IMG/VR virus record: IMGVR_UViG_3300027977_000172 | Coordinates: 1 to 26,161 of that record | DNA: 26,161 nt | Source: a virus | Direction: 5' to 3' (one strand) | Shown: positions 1-7,027 of the stretch, piece after piece | Position numbering within the stretch: position 1 is the first letter of the stretch | How the letters are laid out: every line of letters begins with the position of its first letter | Notes under the pieces: model-generated | What the model was told of the DNA's origin: nothing | What the model saw: the letters and a program-made list of their open reading frames with translations, nothing else | The model's database searches: none | Program-made: the position numbers and the translations under genes

Positions 1-2
1 AG

Positions 3-122
3 GCTAAAGAAGGTGAAGAAGATGCTGACAAAGATAAATCTAGTAATTCAAAGTCAGATAAGCCGGCTATGCCACCTCTGCCGCCAGGTATAGGTCCGCG
101 TGTCGCACCATCTAAGAATTAG
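3..122 (+). CDS. C-terminal fragment of an unidentified protein
   Basis: Only the last 39 codons are inside the window, ending with TAG at 120-122. The reading frame is open from base 3. The visible part is a charged, low-complexity linker rich in Lys, Asp, Glu and Ser, followed by a Pro-rich tail (MPPLPPGIGPRVAPSKN). Such tails are usually disordered and do not identify a family. The pattern of acidic/Lys linker plus Pro/Ala basic tail resembles the end of the gp51-like protein at 24899-25198, but this may only be shared composition. A hairpin terminator follows at 150-176, so this gene ends a transcription unit. Function unknown. Confidence 0.6.
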   Translation, partial: AKEGEEDADKDKSSNSKSDKPAMPPLPPGIGPRVAPSKN

Positions 123-149
123 ATTTCATCTAATAAACTGTTTTAATAT

Positions 150-176
150 AAAGCGGGCCACAGTGTCCGCTTTTTG
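150..176 (+). terminator. Rho-independent terminator after the left-edge gene
   Basis: AAAGCGGG (150-157) pairs with TCCGCTTT (166-173) with one G-T pair, and CAC/GTG extends the stem inward. A run of five T follows. It separates the left-edge gene from the late sigma factor unit. Confidence 0.8.
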
Positions 177-224
177 TATTTTGAAACTTCTGCAATTTAT
201 AGAGTATAAAATAAGATATACTAA

Positions 225-659
225 ATGATAGACGATTTATTCACTGAAAACTACGATATGATAAATGAAATAGAGATTGCTAAACCCCTTAAAAAGGCTA
301 GAAAAAGTAAAGAGTACCTTAATAATAAGGATTTGTATGACGAAATAGTCAAATCAAAGGAACAAGGTGAACTAACAACAAATGCTCAAAAGATGCTTGT
401 GTTGTTAGCAGAACGTGCTATAAACAAGCTTAAATATGTTAGTGAAGATGATAGAAATGATTGCTTAGCTTTTGGTATATTGGACCTTTTAAAATACTGG
501 AAAAGTTTTAATCCAAAGTACACTAATGCATTTGCATACTTTACTGAAATTGCAAAAAGAGGCTATGCCAAAGGGTGGAATAAACTATATCCTAAAAAAT
601 ATGAAGGTACAGTTAGCATAGAAGGTGGCATAGATTCAGAAGGAATTTATTCAATTTAA
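225..659 (+). CDS. 55: gp55-like late-transcription sigma factor
   Basis: In T4, gp55 is a minimal sigma factor that directs host RNA polymerase to the short TATAAATA late promoters. This 144-residue protein (T4 gp55 is about 185) keeps the layout: a YLNNKDLYDEI segment like VNNKELLQAI of T4, a helical middle containing DDRNDCLAFGILDLL, and the sigma-2-like stretch FNPKYTNAFAYFTEIAKRGY, which corresponds to the NPHAYITQACFNAF part of gp55. The C-terminal tail is shorter than in T4. The stop overlaps the next start (TAATG at 657-661), so it is translationally coupled to the head-completion nuclease. Candidate target promoters with AAATATATA or TATAAATA occur elsewhere in the window. Family assignment is from remembered motifs; function is inferred. 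Confidence 0.7.
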   Translation: MIDDLFTENYDMINEIEIAKPLKKARKSKEYLNNKDLYDEIVKSKEQGELTTNAQKMLVLLAERAINKLKYVSEDDRNDCLAFGILDLLKYWKSFNPKYTNAFAYFTEIAKRGYAKGWNKLYPKKYEGTVSIEGGIDSEGIYSI

Positions 660-1126
660 TGTCTGTTAAGAACTTAACACCCAGAAAAGGTCAATTTAAA
701 CAGGGTTATTACGAACAGATAAACAATAAGTACGTAGGACCCTTACCTATAATTTATAGATCCAGCTGGGAATATAAATTTATGGTTTACTGTGACAAGA
801 GCGAGGGCATAGTAAAGTGGAGTTCTGAATCAATGCGAATCAAGTATTATAATCCAATCGATAAAAAATATCATCATTATTATCCTGACTTTTATATGGA
901 GGTTTTAAAAGATGGCGAATTAAAAAAGTACATTGTTGAGATAAAGCCATCGTCATTACTAAAAAAACCAGTACAGCCAAAACGTATGACCGAGCAGGCT
1001 TTTAATAATTATAAATATACTGCACGTGAATTTACAAAAAATTATTACAAAACAGAAGCTGCCAAAAAGGTTGCGCAGGAAATGGGCATGCAGTATATAA
1101 TATTAACAGAAAAAAGCCTTAAGTAA
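659..1126 (+). CDS. 4: gp4-like head completion nuclease
   Basis: In T4, gp4 (also called gp50) acts after DNA packaging, making the filled head competent for tail joining, and belongs to a TnsA/restriction-like nuclease fold. The 155 residues match T4 gp4 in length (150). Visible motifs are IIYRSSWEYKFMVYCD near residues 31-45, SSESMRIKYYNPIDKKYHHY, then YPDFYME and VEIKP. The D of PDF and the E-x-K of VEIKP are the expected metal-binding residues of this fold. The gene overlaps the sigma gene upstream by one base and the next gene downstream by one base (TAATG both times), suggesting a tight operon. Assignment is fairly secure. Confidence 0.75.
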   Translation: MSVKNLTPRKGQFKQGYYEQINNKYVGPLPIIYRSSWEYKFMVYCDKSEGIVKWSSESMRIKYYNPIDKKYHHYYPDFYMEVLKDGELKKYIVEIKPSSLLKKPVQPKRMTEQAFNNYKYTAREFTKNYYKTEAAKKVAQEMGMQYIILTEKSLK

Positions 1127-1791
1127 TGAGCGAGTATATTTTAGAAATAAAAAACTTTGTCAAGAATGCAAGAGGTTTAAATAATGCTAAAGCTGCGGCT
1201 GACAAATGGTTTTTATCTAAAAGTAATGCAAAAGACGAAACTGCTATAGTAAAAGATAATAGCAGCTTTATGCCAGGTAAAATTTATATTTTTAAATATA
1301 GGCCAAAGCCTGACAAAGGGTCAGAAACTCAACAAGCTCCTGTATATAACGCAGTAGTTCTTTCACTTGGGCATAAAGATGGCTTTGATATAGGCATTGA
1401 TCTTAATTATTTACCTGATAAAGAAAAGCTTTCACTTCTTAATTTTTTATATAAAAGTTTTGAAAAAAAGATACTTGCTGCAGAAAATAGTAAACCCATT
1501 TTAGCTAACAGCCAACCTCCTATTAAAGAATTTAATGAAGAACTTTTAGTTAAACTTGCAGGTAAAATGGGTATTGAATATGCGATTAGAAAGTATGAAA
1601 CAAGTGAAAGAAAAGGCACATTTCTACTTTCTTATGAATCCTGGAAATATATACCCCTTTTAAATTTGAATAAAGGTAATGCTAGTCTCATAAAGATACA
1701 GCAGGCTTTTCCAGCTTACCTTAAAAAGAAGATGGCACAAAAGAAGACGTCCGGTAAAAGTAAATATATAACAAATAAAAAGAATAAGTAA
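1126..1791 (+). CDS. Unidentified protein between gp4 and portal, possibly DNA-end protector-like
   Basis: A basic 221-residue protein. Residues about 49-96 read MPGKIYIFKYRPKPDK, then VYNAVVLSLGHKDGFDIGIDLNYLP. This resembles a motif in T4-like phage proteins of the type 'PGKxYxFxYxPK...PLVLxxxxxGxxGxNLxYLP' that I recall being annotated as DNA end protector (gp2), but I am not sure of that link. The C-terminus is very Lys-rich (KKKMAQKKTSGKSKY), consistent with nucleic acid binding. It sits between the head-completion nuclease and the portal, two bases before the portal start, so a head-completion or packaging role fits the context. No T4 gp53 LysM-like features are seen. Confidence 0.5.
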   Translation: MSEYILEIKNFVKNARGLNNAKAAADKWFLSKSNAKDETAIVKDNSSFMPGKIYIFKYRPKPDKGSETQQAPVYNAVVLSLGHKDGFDIGIDLNYLPDKEKLSLLNFLYKSFEKKILAAENSKPILANSQPPIKEFNEELLVKLAGKMGIEYAIRKYETSERKGTFLLSYESWKYIPLLNLNKGNASLIKIQQAFPAYLKKKMAQKKTSGKSKYITNKKNK

Positions 1792-1793
1792 AT

Positions 1794-3413
1794 ATGGCAG
1801 GTTTCCTGGACAGATTTGGTCCCTTTAGTAGAAATTTCTCTATATCAAGGTCACTTCAGGATTTAAGTAGTCTTGGAATGAAGTATGACGACATGATTAT
1901 ACGAAATTCACAGGCTATTGGCGTTACTGAAGATAGATTCGGATATACAAGAATAAATCCTTATGGTTTAGAAAATGAAGACTATTGGTACCCGTTTGCG
2001 GCTCTTTCAATGTCTGATACAACTCTTAAAAAGAGTATCAGTTTTTTTATACAACAATATCCACAGAAGCGAATTGAATTAAGAAAATTTGCTACACAAG
2101 ACGAAATTGAAGATATTCTTGATACACTTTGTGATGAAGCAATAGTATATGATAGTAAGAACTATTTTGCTTATCCAGATTCATCTCATATAGGATTAAA
2201 TGAAGATACACAAAAATATATTATTACAGCCTATAATCAGATATATCAATATTTTGGTTTTGCACAAGACCAATCAGGTTGGTATTATTTTAGAAAATGG
2301 TTAATAGATGGTTATCTTGCATTTGAAATTATTTACAATGATACTCAAACAGAAATTATAGGTTTTAAAGAAATTGATCCTGTTACTTTAGTACCAGCAG
2401 TAGATAGAGAAACCAATAAAAAAATCTGGTATCAACACAAAGATAATCCAGTTAAACAAAGAAAGCTTTTTGATTCACAGATAATCTATCTTTCATATTC
2501 ATCTGTTGCTACAAATGAGCGCGTTTCTTATGTAGAAAGACTGGTGCGTGCTTTCAATTTACTACGTATAATGGAGCATACTAGAGTAATCTGGGCCACA
2601 ATGAACGCTTCATATAGAATGAAGTTTTTAATACCAGTAGGCGGTAAATCTAAAACAAGAGCAAGACAGTCTCTAAGTCAGTTAATGAGTAATTACAGAG
2701 AAGTTGTAGATTTTGATTTTGATTCAGGGTCAATGCAAGTAAATGGCAAACCTATGATGAGCTTTAACAAGGAGTATTGGTTGCCATCTAAAGATGGTGA
2801 ATCACCTGAAATTGAAACTCTAGCAAATGATGGACCAGATTTAAGTGATACAGATGCTTTAAAATATTTTCATGATAAGTTAAAGTTAGCATCGAAGATT
2901 CCTTTTAGTAGATTTGACAAAGATAGTCCAGCTACCTATGAGATGACAGCAGAAGGTCTTGTTCGTGAAGAAATTAAGTTTAGTAAATTTATAAATCGTT
3001 TACGTTCTTCGTTTCAAGAAGTATTAGTTAAACCTCTTTATGTTCAAATATGTCTTAAATATCCTGAGCTCCAAAAGGATCTAAGCATGAAGTCAATGAT
3101 TTCAATTCAATATAACAGAGATAATATGTTTGAGGAGATTAAGAATATGGAAATTATGTCAAAGCGCTTAGAGTTCTTAGGTTCATTAAAAGACCTTACT
3201 TCAACAGATGCTGAGGGTAATGAAGTACCTTATTTTGATCTTGACTTCCTTATTAAGAAATACTTGAAAATGGATCCTAACGATCTAGATCAAAATAGAA
3301 TTTCTGTTGAAAATAAAGCAAAAGCAAATGCTGCAGGTGAACCTGGAGCTGAGCCTGGAGGAGAAGAAGGCGGAGAAGAAGGCGGAGAAGAAGCAGGTGG
3401 CCTGGAACTTTAA
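1794..3413 (+). CDS. 20: Portal vertex protein (gp20)
   Basis: The portal forms the dodecameric ring at the unique head vertex. It starts prohead assembly and DNA passes through it. At 539 residues it is close to T4 gp20 (524). Supporting stretches are LCDEAIVYD near residues 112-120 (compare VSDAIVYED in T4), WYYFRKWLIDGY, IIGFKEIDPVTLVPAV, MMSFNKEYWLPSKDGESPEI (compare NMSMTEDYWLQRRDGK) and LKLASKIPFSRF (compare MALRVPLSRIP). The C-terminus is an unusual Gly/Glu tract (EPGGEEGGEEGGEEAGG) made by short tandem GGAGAAGAAGGC-type repeats, with no T4 equivalent that I know of. It starts two bases after the preceding stop. A 70-base leader with two promoter-like elements follows. Confidence 0.92.
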   Translation: MAGFLDRFGPFSRNFSISRSLQDLSSLGMKYDDMIIRNSQAIGVTEDRFGYTRINPYGLENEDYWYPFAALSMSDTTLKKSISFFIQQYPQKRIELRKFATQDEIEDILDTLCDEAIVYDSKNYFAYPDSSHIGLNEDTQKYIITAYNQIYQYFGFAQDQSGWYYFRKWLIDGYLAFEIIYNDTQTEIIGFKEIDPVTLVPAVDRETNKKIWYQHKDNPVKQRKLFDSQIIYLSYSSVATNERVSYVERLVRAFNLLRIMEHTRVIWATMNASYRMKFLIPVGGKSKTRARQSLSQLMSNYREVVDFDFDSGSMQVNGKPMMSFNKEYWLPSKDGESPEIETLANDGPDLSDTDALKYFHDKLKLASKIPFSRFDKDSPATYEMTAEGLVREEIKFSKFINRLRSSFQEVLVKPLYVQICLKYPELQKDLSMKSMISIQYNRDNMFEEIKNMEIMSKRLEFLGSLKDLTSTDAEGNEVPYFDLDFLIKKYLKMDPNDLDQNRISVENKAKANAAGEPGAEPGGEEGGEEGGEEAGGLEL

Positions 3414-3423
3414 TTAAAATTAC

Positions 3424-3464
3424 AAATATATAAATCAAGAAATTCGCAAAAAGCCAAATATATA
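3424..3464 (+). promoter_or_regulatory. Candidate late promoter(s) upstream of protease-scaffold
   Basis: The 70-base gap between portal and protease has two close matches to the recurrent element: AAATATATAAAT (3424-3435, which also contains TATAAAT) and AAATATATA (3456-3464), the second 19 bases before the ATG at 3484. T4 late promoters read TATAAATA. The assignment rests on recurrence before late genes and on the gp55-like gene in this window. Confidence 0.4.
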
Positions 3465-3483
3465 CAAAAATTAAAAATCCAAA

Positions 3484-5145
3484 ATGACAAACAATAAAGT
3501 GTTATTAGTACTCGAGAGGTCATCAACAGAACTTAAAGCCACAAACAGCGGAGGTTCTTATGTCCTCGAGGGCATTTTCGGTGAGATAGGCATTAAAAAT
3601 CGTAATAATCGAATTTATGATGAAAACGAATATTTACCACAAATTGAAAATTTGCAAAATAAAATTAAAAGCGGTAAGCTATTAGGTGAATTAGACCATC
3701 CTGCTACTTTTGATATTTCATTGAAAAATGCATCACACGTTATAGAAGATCTTAGCTATAATAAAGATACAAAACAAGTAATGGGTAGAATTAGATTATT
3801 AAATACTAGCTCTGGGCGTGAAGCACAGGCTTTAGTCGATGCAGGTGTGCCTATTCATATTTCTAGCCGTGCTGCCGGTGTCGTAGAAAAAAACGGACAT
3901 GTTAAAATTAAGGAACTTTTTACCTATGACCTTGTAGCTACACCAGGTTTTGAAAATGCAGAACTTAAAAGAGTTAATGAATCCTATGGATTTGATGATG
4001 ATGGTGATGTTCAACTTTTTGAATTACCTGGCAATTTTAATTACGATAAATATAACATAACAGAAAATAATAATAGTAATATGTCCGAGTACATTAAAAA
4101 TGAAGACTTTAACAAGTATACCAAGTATCTAGCTACTGAGATGTCAAAAATCAATGATCAGCTTAAAGGACTTAAAGAGGGCAAAAGTAATGATGCCAAC
4201 GAAGGTATAGTTAAATACACAGAGCACATCGCTGAAAAATTAAATCAGCTTCACGCTTATACTGAATCTTTAGCTATAAGTCTTGACAATTCTATACAAC
4301 ATAGTGACCATATAGCCGAAAGATCTAATAAAATGCTAGGGTATATGGAGCATGTCGCAGAAAAATCTGACAGAGGAATCCAGTACACAGAATCAGTAGC
4401 AGAGAGATTAGATCAAACTATTCAATACAGCGAGAATATTGCTGAGAATGCAAACAAGGTTATTGAGTTCACTAATTATTTAGCAGAAAATCTAAATAAT
4501 TCAATCGAACATAGTGATTACGTTACAGAAGGTTTGAATAATGTAATTAAGTTCGCTGATTATTTAAAAGAAAATATCGAAACTGTAGGAAATTATAGCA
4601 ATTATGTAGGTGAAAATCTAAATAAGCTTAATAAGAGACTTACTGGTGTAACAGAAGATGATAAACAAGTTCAAGTATCTAATACAGGATCTGCATCTGC
4701 TCCAGCACCAGCTGAAAACTACAAACAATCTATTACAGAAAAATTAGAAATTTTAATAGAAGCTGCTAAGAAGCCAACAGCAGCAAATAAGTATGAGCAA
4801 AATCAAACTCTTAATGAATCTGCCTCAAGATCTAAAGTTAATGTACCTGTTTTCATTTCAAAAATGCCAGCACAGTACAAGCCACTTTGGAATAATCTTA
4901 CAGAATCTAGAAAGAATGAGATTCTTGCTGAATCTACGCGTTACAGTCTTGTAACAGAATACCAAATCAATAATTTCTGGCAAACAAGAGACTTAAGAAG
5001 CAAGCAAGTCGAAATTGAAAGAATTAATGAAACAATATCAGCTGTTAAACAATCAACTGAAAACAAAGCATATTCAGTAAATGAGAACTATCTTGAAAGT
5101 TTCAAGAGTCAGCTTGAGAATAGATTTGCAAAGTACAGTAAATAA
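3484..5145 (+). CDS. 21: Prohead protease (gp21) fused to a scaffold-like repeat domain
   Basis: Residues about 25-165 are a gp21-type prohead serine protease, which cleaves prohead proteins after (I/L)-x-E. Visible are YVLEGIFGEIG, GELDHP with the likely catalytic His72, and IHISSRAAG with the likely nucleophile Ser at 127/128, then FTYDLVATPGF. T4 gp21 is only about 212 residues. Here the frame continues to 553, with a linker, ten 14-residue repeats (245-384), an Ala/Pro linker (about 400-410), and a charged helical C-terminus. I infer that the extra part replaces the separate scaffold protein (gp22). The repeats and tail contain many I/L-x-E sites, so self-processing is likely. An in-frame ATG at 4081 behind an A-rich leader could make the scaffold part alone. 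The major capsid gene follows after 29 bases. Confidence 0.88.
   Translation: MTNNKVLLVLERSSTELKATNSGGSYVLEGIFGEIGIKNRNNRIYDENEYLPQIENLQNKIKSGKLLGELDHPATFDISLKNASHVIEDLSYNKDTKQVMGRIRLLNTSSGREAQALVDAGVPIHISSRAAGVVEKNGHVKIKELFTYDLVATPGFENAELKRVNESYGFDDDGDVQLFELPGNFNYDKYNITENNNSNMSEYIKNEDFNKYTKYLATEMSKINDQLKGLKEGKSNDANEGIVKYTEHIAEKLNQLHAYTESLAISLDNSIQHSDHIAERSNKMLGYMEHVAEKSDRGIQYTESVAERLDQTIQYSENIAENANKVIEFTNYLAENLNNSIEHSDYVTEGLNNVIKFADYLKENIETVGNYSNYVGENLNKLNKRLTGVTEDDKQVQVSNTGSASAPAPAENYKQSITEKLEILIEAAKKPTAANKYEQNQTLNESASRSKVNVPVFISKMPAQYKPLWNNLTESRKNEILAESTRYSLVTEYQINNFWQTRDLRSKQVEIERINETISAVKQSTENKAYSVNENYLESFKSQLENRFAKYSK
4216..4635 (+). repeat. Ten 14-residue (42-base) coding repeats in the scaffold domain
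   Basis: Residues 245-384 divide without gaps into ten 14-residue units, for example YTEHIAEKLNQLHA, HSDHIAERSNKMLG, YTESVAERLDQTIQ and FTNYLAENLNNSIE. The consensus is aromatic or His, S/T, D/E, x, I/V/L, A, E, x, L, N/D, x, x, I/hydrophobic, x. The DNA copies have diverged, so this is an old protein-level repeat and not a recent duplication. A possible further unit precedes it (YTKYLATEMSKIND, residue 212 on). Fourteen residues is two heptads, consistent with a long helical rod. Confidence 0.85.
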
Positions 5146-5174
5146 AACAAACAAAATAAAAAAACATAAATAAA

Positions 5175-6938
5175 ATGTTACAAGTAATTAACGAAGCGGA
5201 AGTTAAAGCAACTTGGGCTCCAATTATCGAAAGTGCTACTGGTATCAGTACACCTAGTAAATTAGATTGGATGTCTAAATATTGCCACTTCCATAAATTA
5301 GCAGAAGATTCAGGGATGTTAAATGAGAGCATCTACAACTACGTTCACATGAACCCCGGAATGAACGTACCAGGTATGGGTCCAGTTTTTGCACCCGGTG
5401 CACCTGGTCTTAACGTTGACTTCCAAACTCAAACTAGAGGTTCTGGTGATAAGCCTTTCAGCTTACTTCCATTATCTATGCAGGTTGCTGCACAAACAGT
5501 AGGCCTTGACCTTGTTCCTGTAGTACCAATGGGCGGTCCTTTCGGTATGTTAACATATCTTGATTTCCCTTATGCAGGTGGTTCACTTGAAACTCTTTCT
5601 GTTGCTAACGGCGGTTTCGGAGGAGCAGATGGTCGTACTGCACCAACAATGATTAAAGTTGACTGGGAAGCAGCTTTCAATACTTCATCAGACTATGAGC
5701 CAGGCGATATTTTCTATATCACTAATGGTGTTGTTGGAACTCCTAAAGTACCTTATCGTTTTACAGTAGTAGGACGTTCACGTATTGACGGTTTCATCAT
5801 TTTCAAAGTTGATACTAACGAAGACACTTCTACTTATTCATTCTCTAACGCAACATGGAGTACAGGAAATCTTGTAGGTTCTGCGTATACTTTAGCAGAT
5901 ATCTTTAGTTCAACTGGTACATGGTATCTTTCTAGTACAGCAGCTTCTGCAAACAATGTATTAAGCGGAACTATCGCAGCTGTTGCAAAAAGCCCAGAAC
6001 TTGTAAAAGCTCTTGAAGATCATGTCTCAGGTTTCTCTGGTCGTGGTTTTGCAACAGGAGATGTTACATCTAACGATCCTTACTTAAGAGAAGAAGGTGA
6101 AGCTACTAAAGAAAACCTTTTAGGTCTTAAATTATTCAACAAATCTGTTTCAGCAGGTACTGTACAAGTTGCAGCTGGTGTAACACGTGAACAAGTTCAA
6201 GATCTTAAGCAATACGGCATTGATGCAGTTGCTCAAGTTGAAGCTGTATTAATTAACGAATTAACACAGACTATTAACAAGAACATTCTTGAGCGTTTAT
6301 TCCGTCTTGGAGCTACTAATGCTGATCAAATCAACAGTATCGATGGTACTAACCTTAACTTATATGTTGCACCTTCTGGTACTAACACATTTAACTTAGG
6401 TAAAGGTGCTTACTCTAATAGTAATGTAACTATTGCAACTGCTGCATCAGTTCCTACTTCAGGTGATAATTCAGGTACTTTACAACGTAAGATTATGAGC
6501 AAGATTCTTGCTGCCGCTAACTTGATCGCTATTCGTGGTCGTCGTGGAGCAGCTAACTTTGCTGTAACTAACGGTCAATTAGCTTCTGCATTACAAGACA
6601 TCGCTGGTTTCGTACCATATCCATTAAGCAACACTGTTAGCCAGTCAGCTGGTTCATTGTTCCCAATTGGTTCTATTGCAGGTGTTAATATCTATGTAGA
6701 TCCTAACATGAGCTGGACTGATACTCGTATCTGTATTGGACGTAAAGGTGATGCTAACTCTCCAGGTTTGGTATTTATGCCTTACTTAATGGCTGAGTCA
6801 GTACAAACTATCGCAGAAGGTACAATGGCTCCTAAAATCGCTATTAAATCTCGCTATACTTTAGTTGAAGCAGGTTTCTTTCCGCAAATCTACTATTTAA
6901 CTTTAGGAGTGAAATTCTCAAGCTACAGTATGATCTAA
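5175..6938 (+). CDS. 23: Major capsid protein (gp23)
   Basis: A 587-residue capsid protein of the T4 gp23 HK97-type fold (T4: 521). The N-terminus EAEVKATWAPIIESATG parallels the LLNKWKPLLEGEG start of gp23. PFSLLPLSMQVAAQTVGLDLVPVVPMGGPFGMLTYLDF parallels the 'AIPNLIAFDICGVQPMNSPTG' region in parts. GFSGRGFATG lies mid-protein. The C-terminal half has GRRGAANFAVTN, FPIGSIAGVNIYVDP and AIKSRYTLVEAGFFPQ. The N-terminal segment probably is a propeptide: GMLNES has an L-N-E site at residues 49-51, where T4 gp23 is cut after Glu65 by gp21. Codon use is cleaner and more GC-tolerant than its neighbours, as expected of a highly expressed gene. It starts in an A-rich leader (5146-5174) and ends at a strong terminator. 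Confidence 0.92.
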   Translation: MLQVINEAEVKATWAPIIESATGISTPSKLDWMSKYCHFHKLAEDSGMLNESIYNYVHMNPGMNVPGMGPVFAPGAPGLNVDFQTQTRGSGDKPFSLLPLSMQVAAQTVGLDLVPVVPMGGPFGMLTYLDFPYAGGSLETLSVANGGFGGADGRTAPTMIKVDWEAAFNTSSDYEPGDIFYITNGVVGTPKVPYRFTVVGRSRIDGFIIFKVDTNEDTSTYSFSNATWSTGNLVGSAYTLADIFSSTGTWYLSSTAASANNVLSGTIAAVAKSPELVKALEDHVSGFSGRGFATGDVTSNDPYLREEGEATKENLLGLKLFNKSVSAGTVQVAAGVTREQVQDLKQYGIDAVAQVEAVLINELTQTINKNILERLFRLGATNADQINSIDGTNLNLYVAPSGTNTFNLGKGAYSNSNVTIATAASVPTSGDNSGTLQRKIMSKILAAANLIAIRGRRGAANFAVTNGQLASALQDIAGFVPYPLSNTVSQSAGSLFPIGSIAGVNIYVDPNMSWTDTRICIGRKGDANSPGLVFMPYLMAESVQTIAEGTMAPKIAIKSRYTLVEAGFFPQIYYLTLGVKFSSYSMI

Positions 6939-6958
6939 TCATAGCTTTAAGCTAATTT

Positions 6959-6987
6959 AAAAAGCGCTCCATTGGAGCGCTTTTTTT
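6959..6987 (+). terminator. Strong terminator after the major capsid gene
   Basis: AAAAAGCGCTCC (6959-6970) pairs with GGAGCGCTTTTT (6974-6985) around a tiny loop, with seven T in a row. It ends the capsid transcription unit 21 bases after the stop. Confidence 0.9.
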
Positions 6988-6994
6988 ATATCCT

Positions 6995-7005
6995 AAGATA
7001 TATAC
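6995..7005 (+). promoter_or_regulatory. Candidate late promoter upstream of coiled-coil protein
   Basis: AAGATATATAC lies between the capsid terminator and the ATG at 7028, matching the recurrent (A)A-x-ATATATA element seen before other late genes. Spacing to the start codon is about 23 bases. Its position directly after a terminator supports a new transcript start here. Confidence 0.3.
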
Positions 7006-7027
7006 ATTGTCAAAATAAAAATCAACT

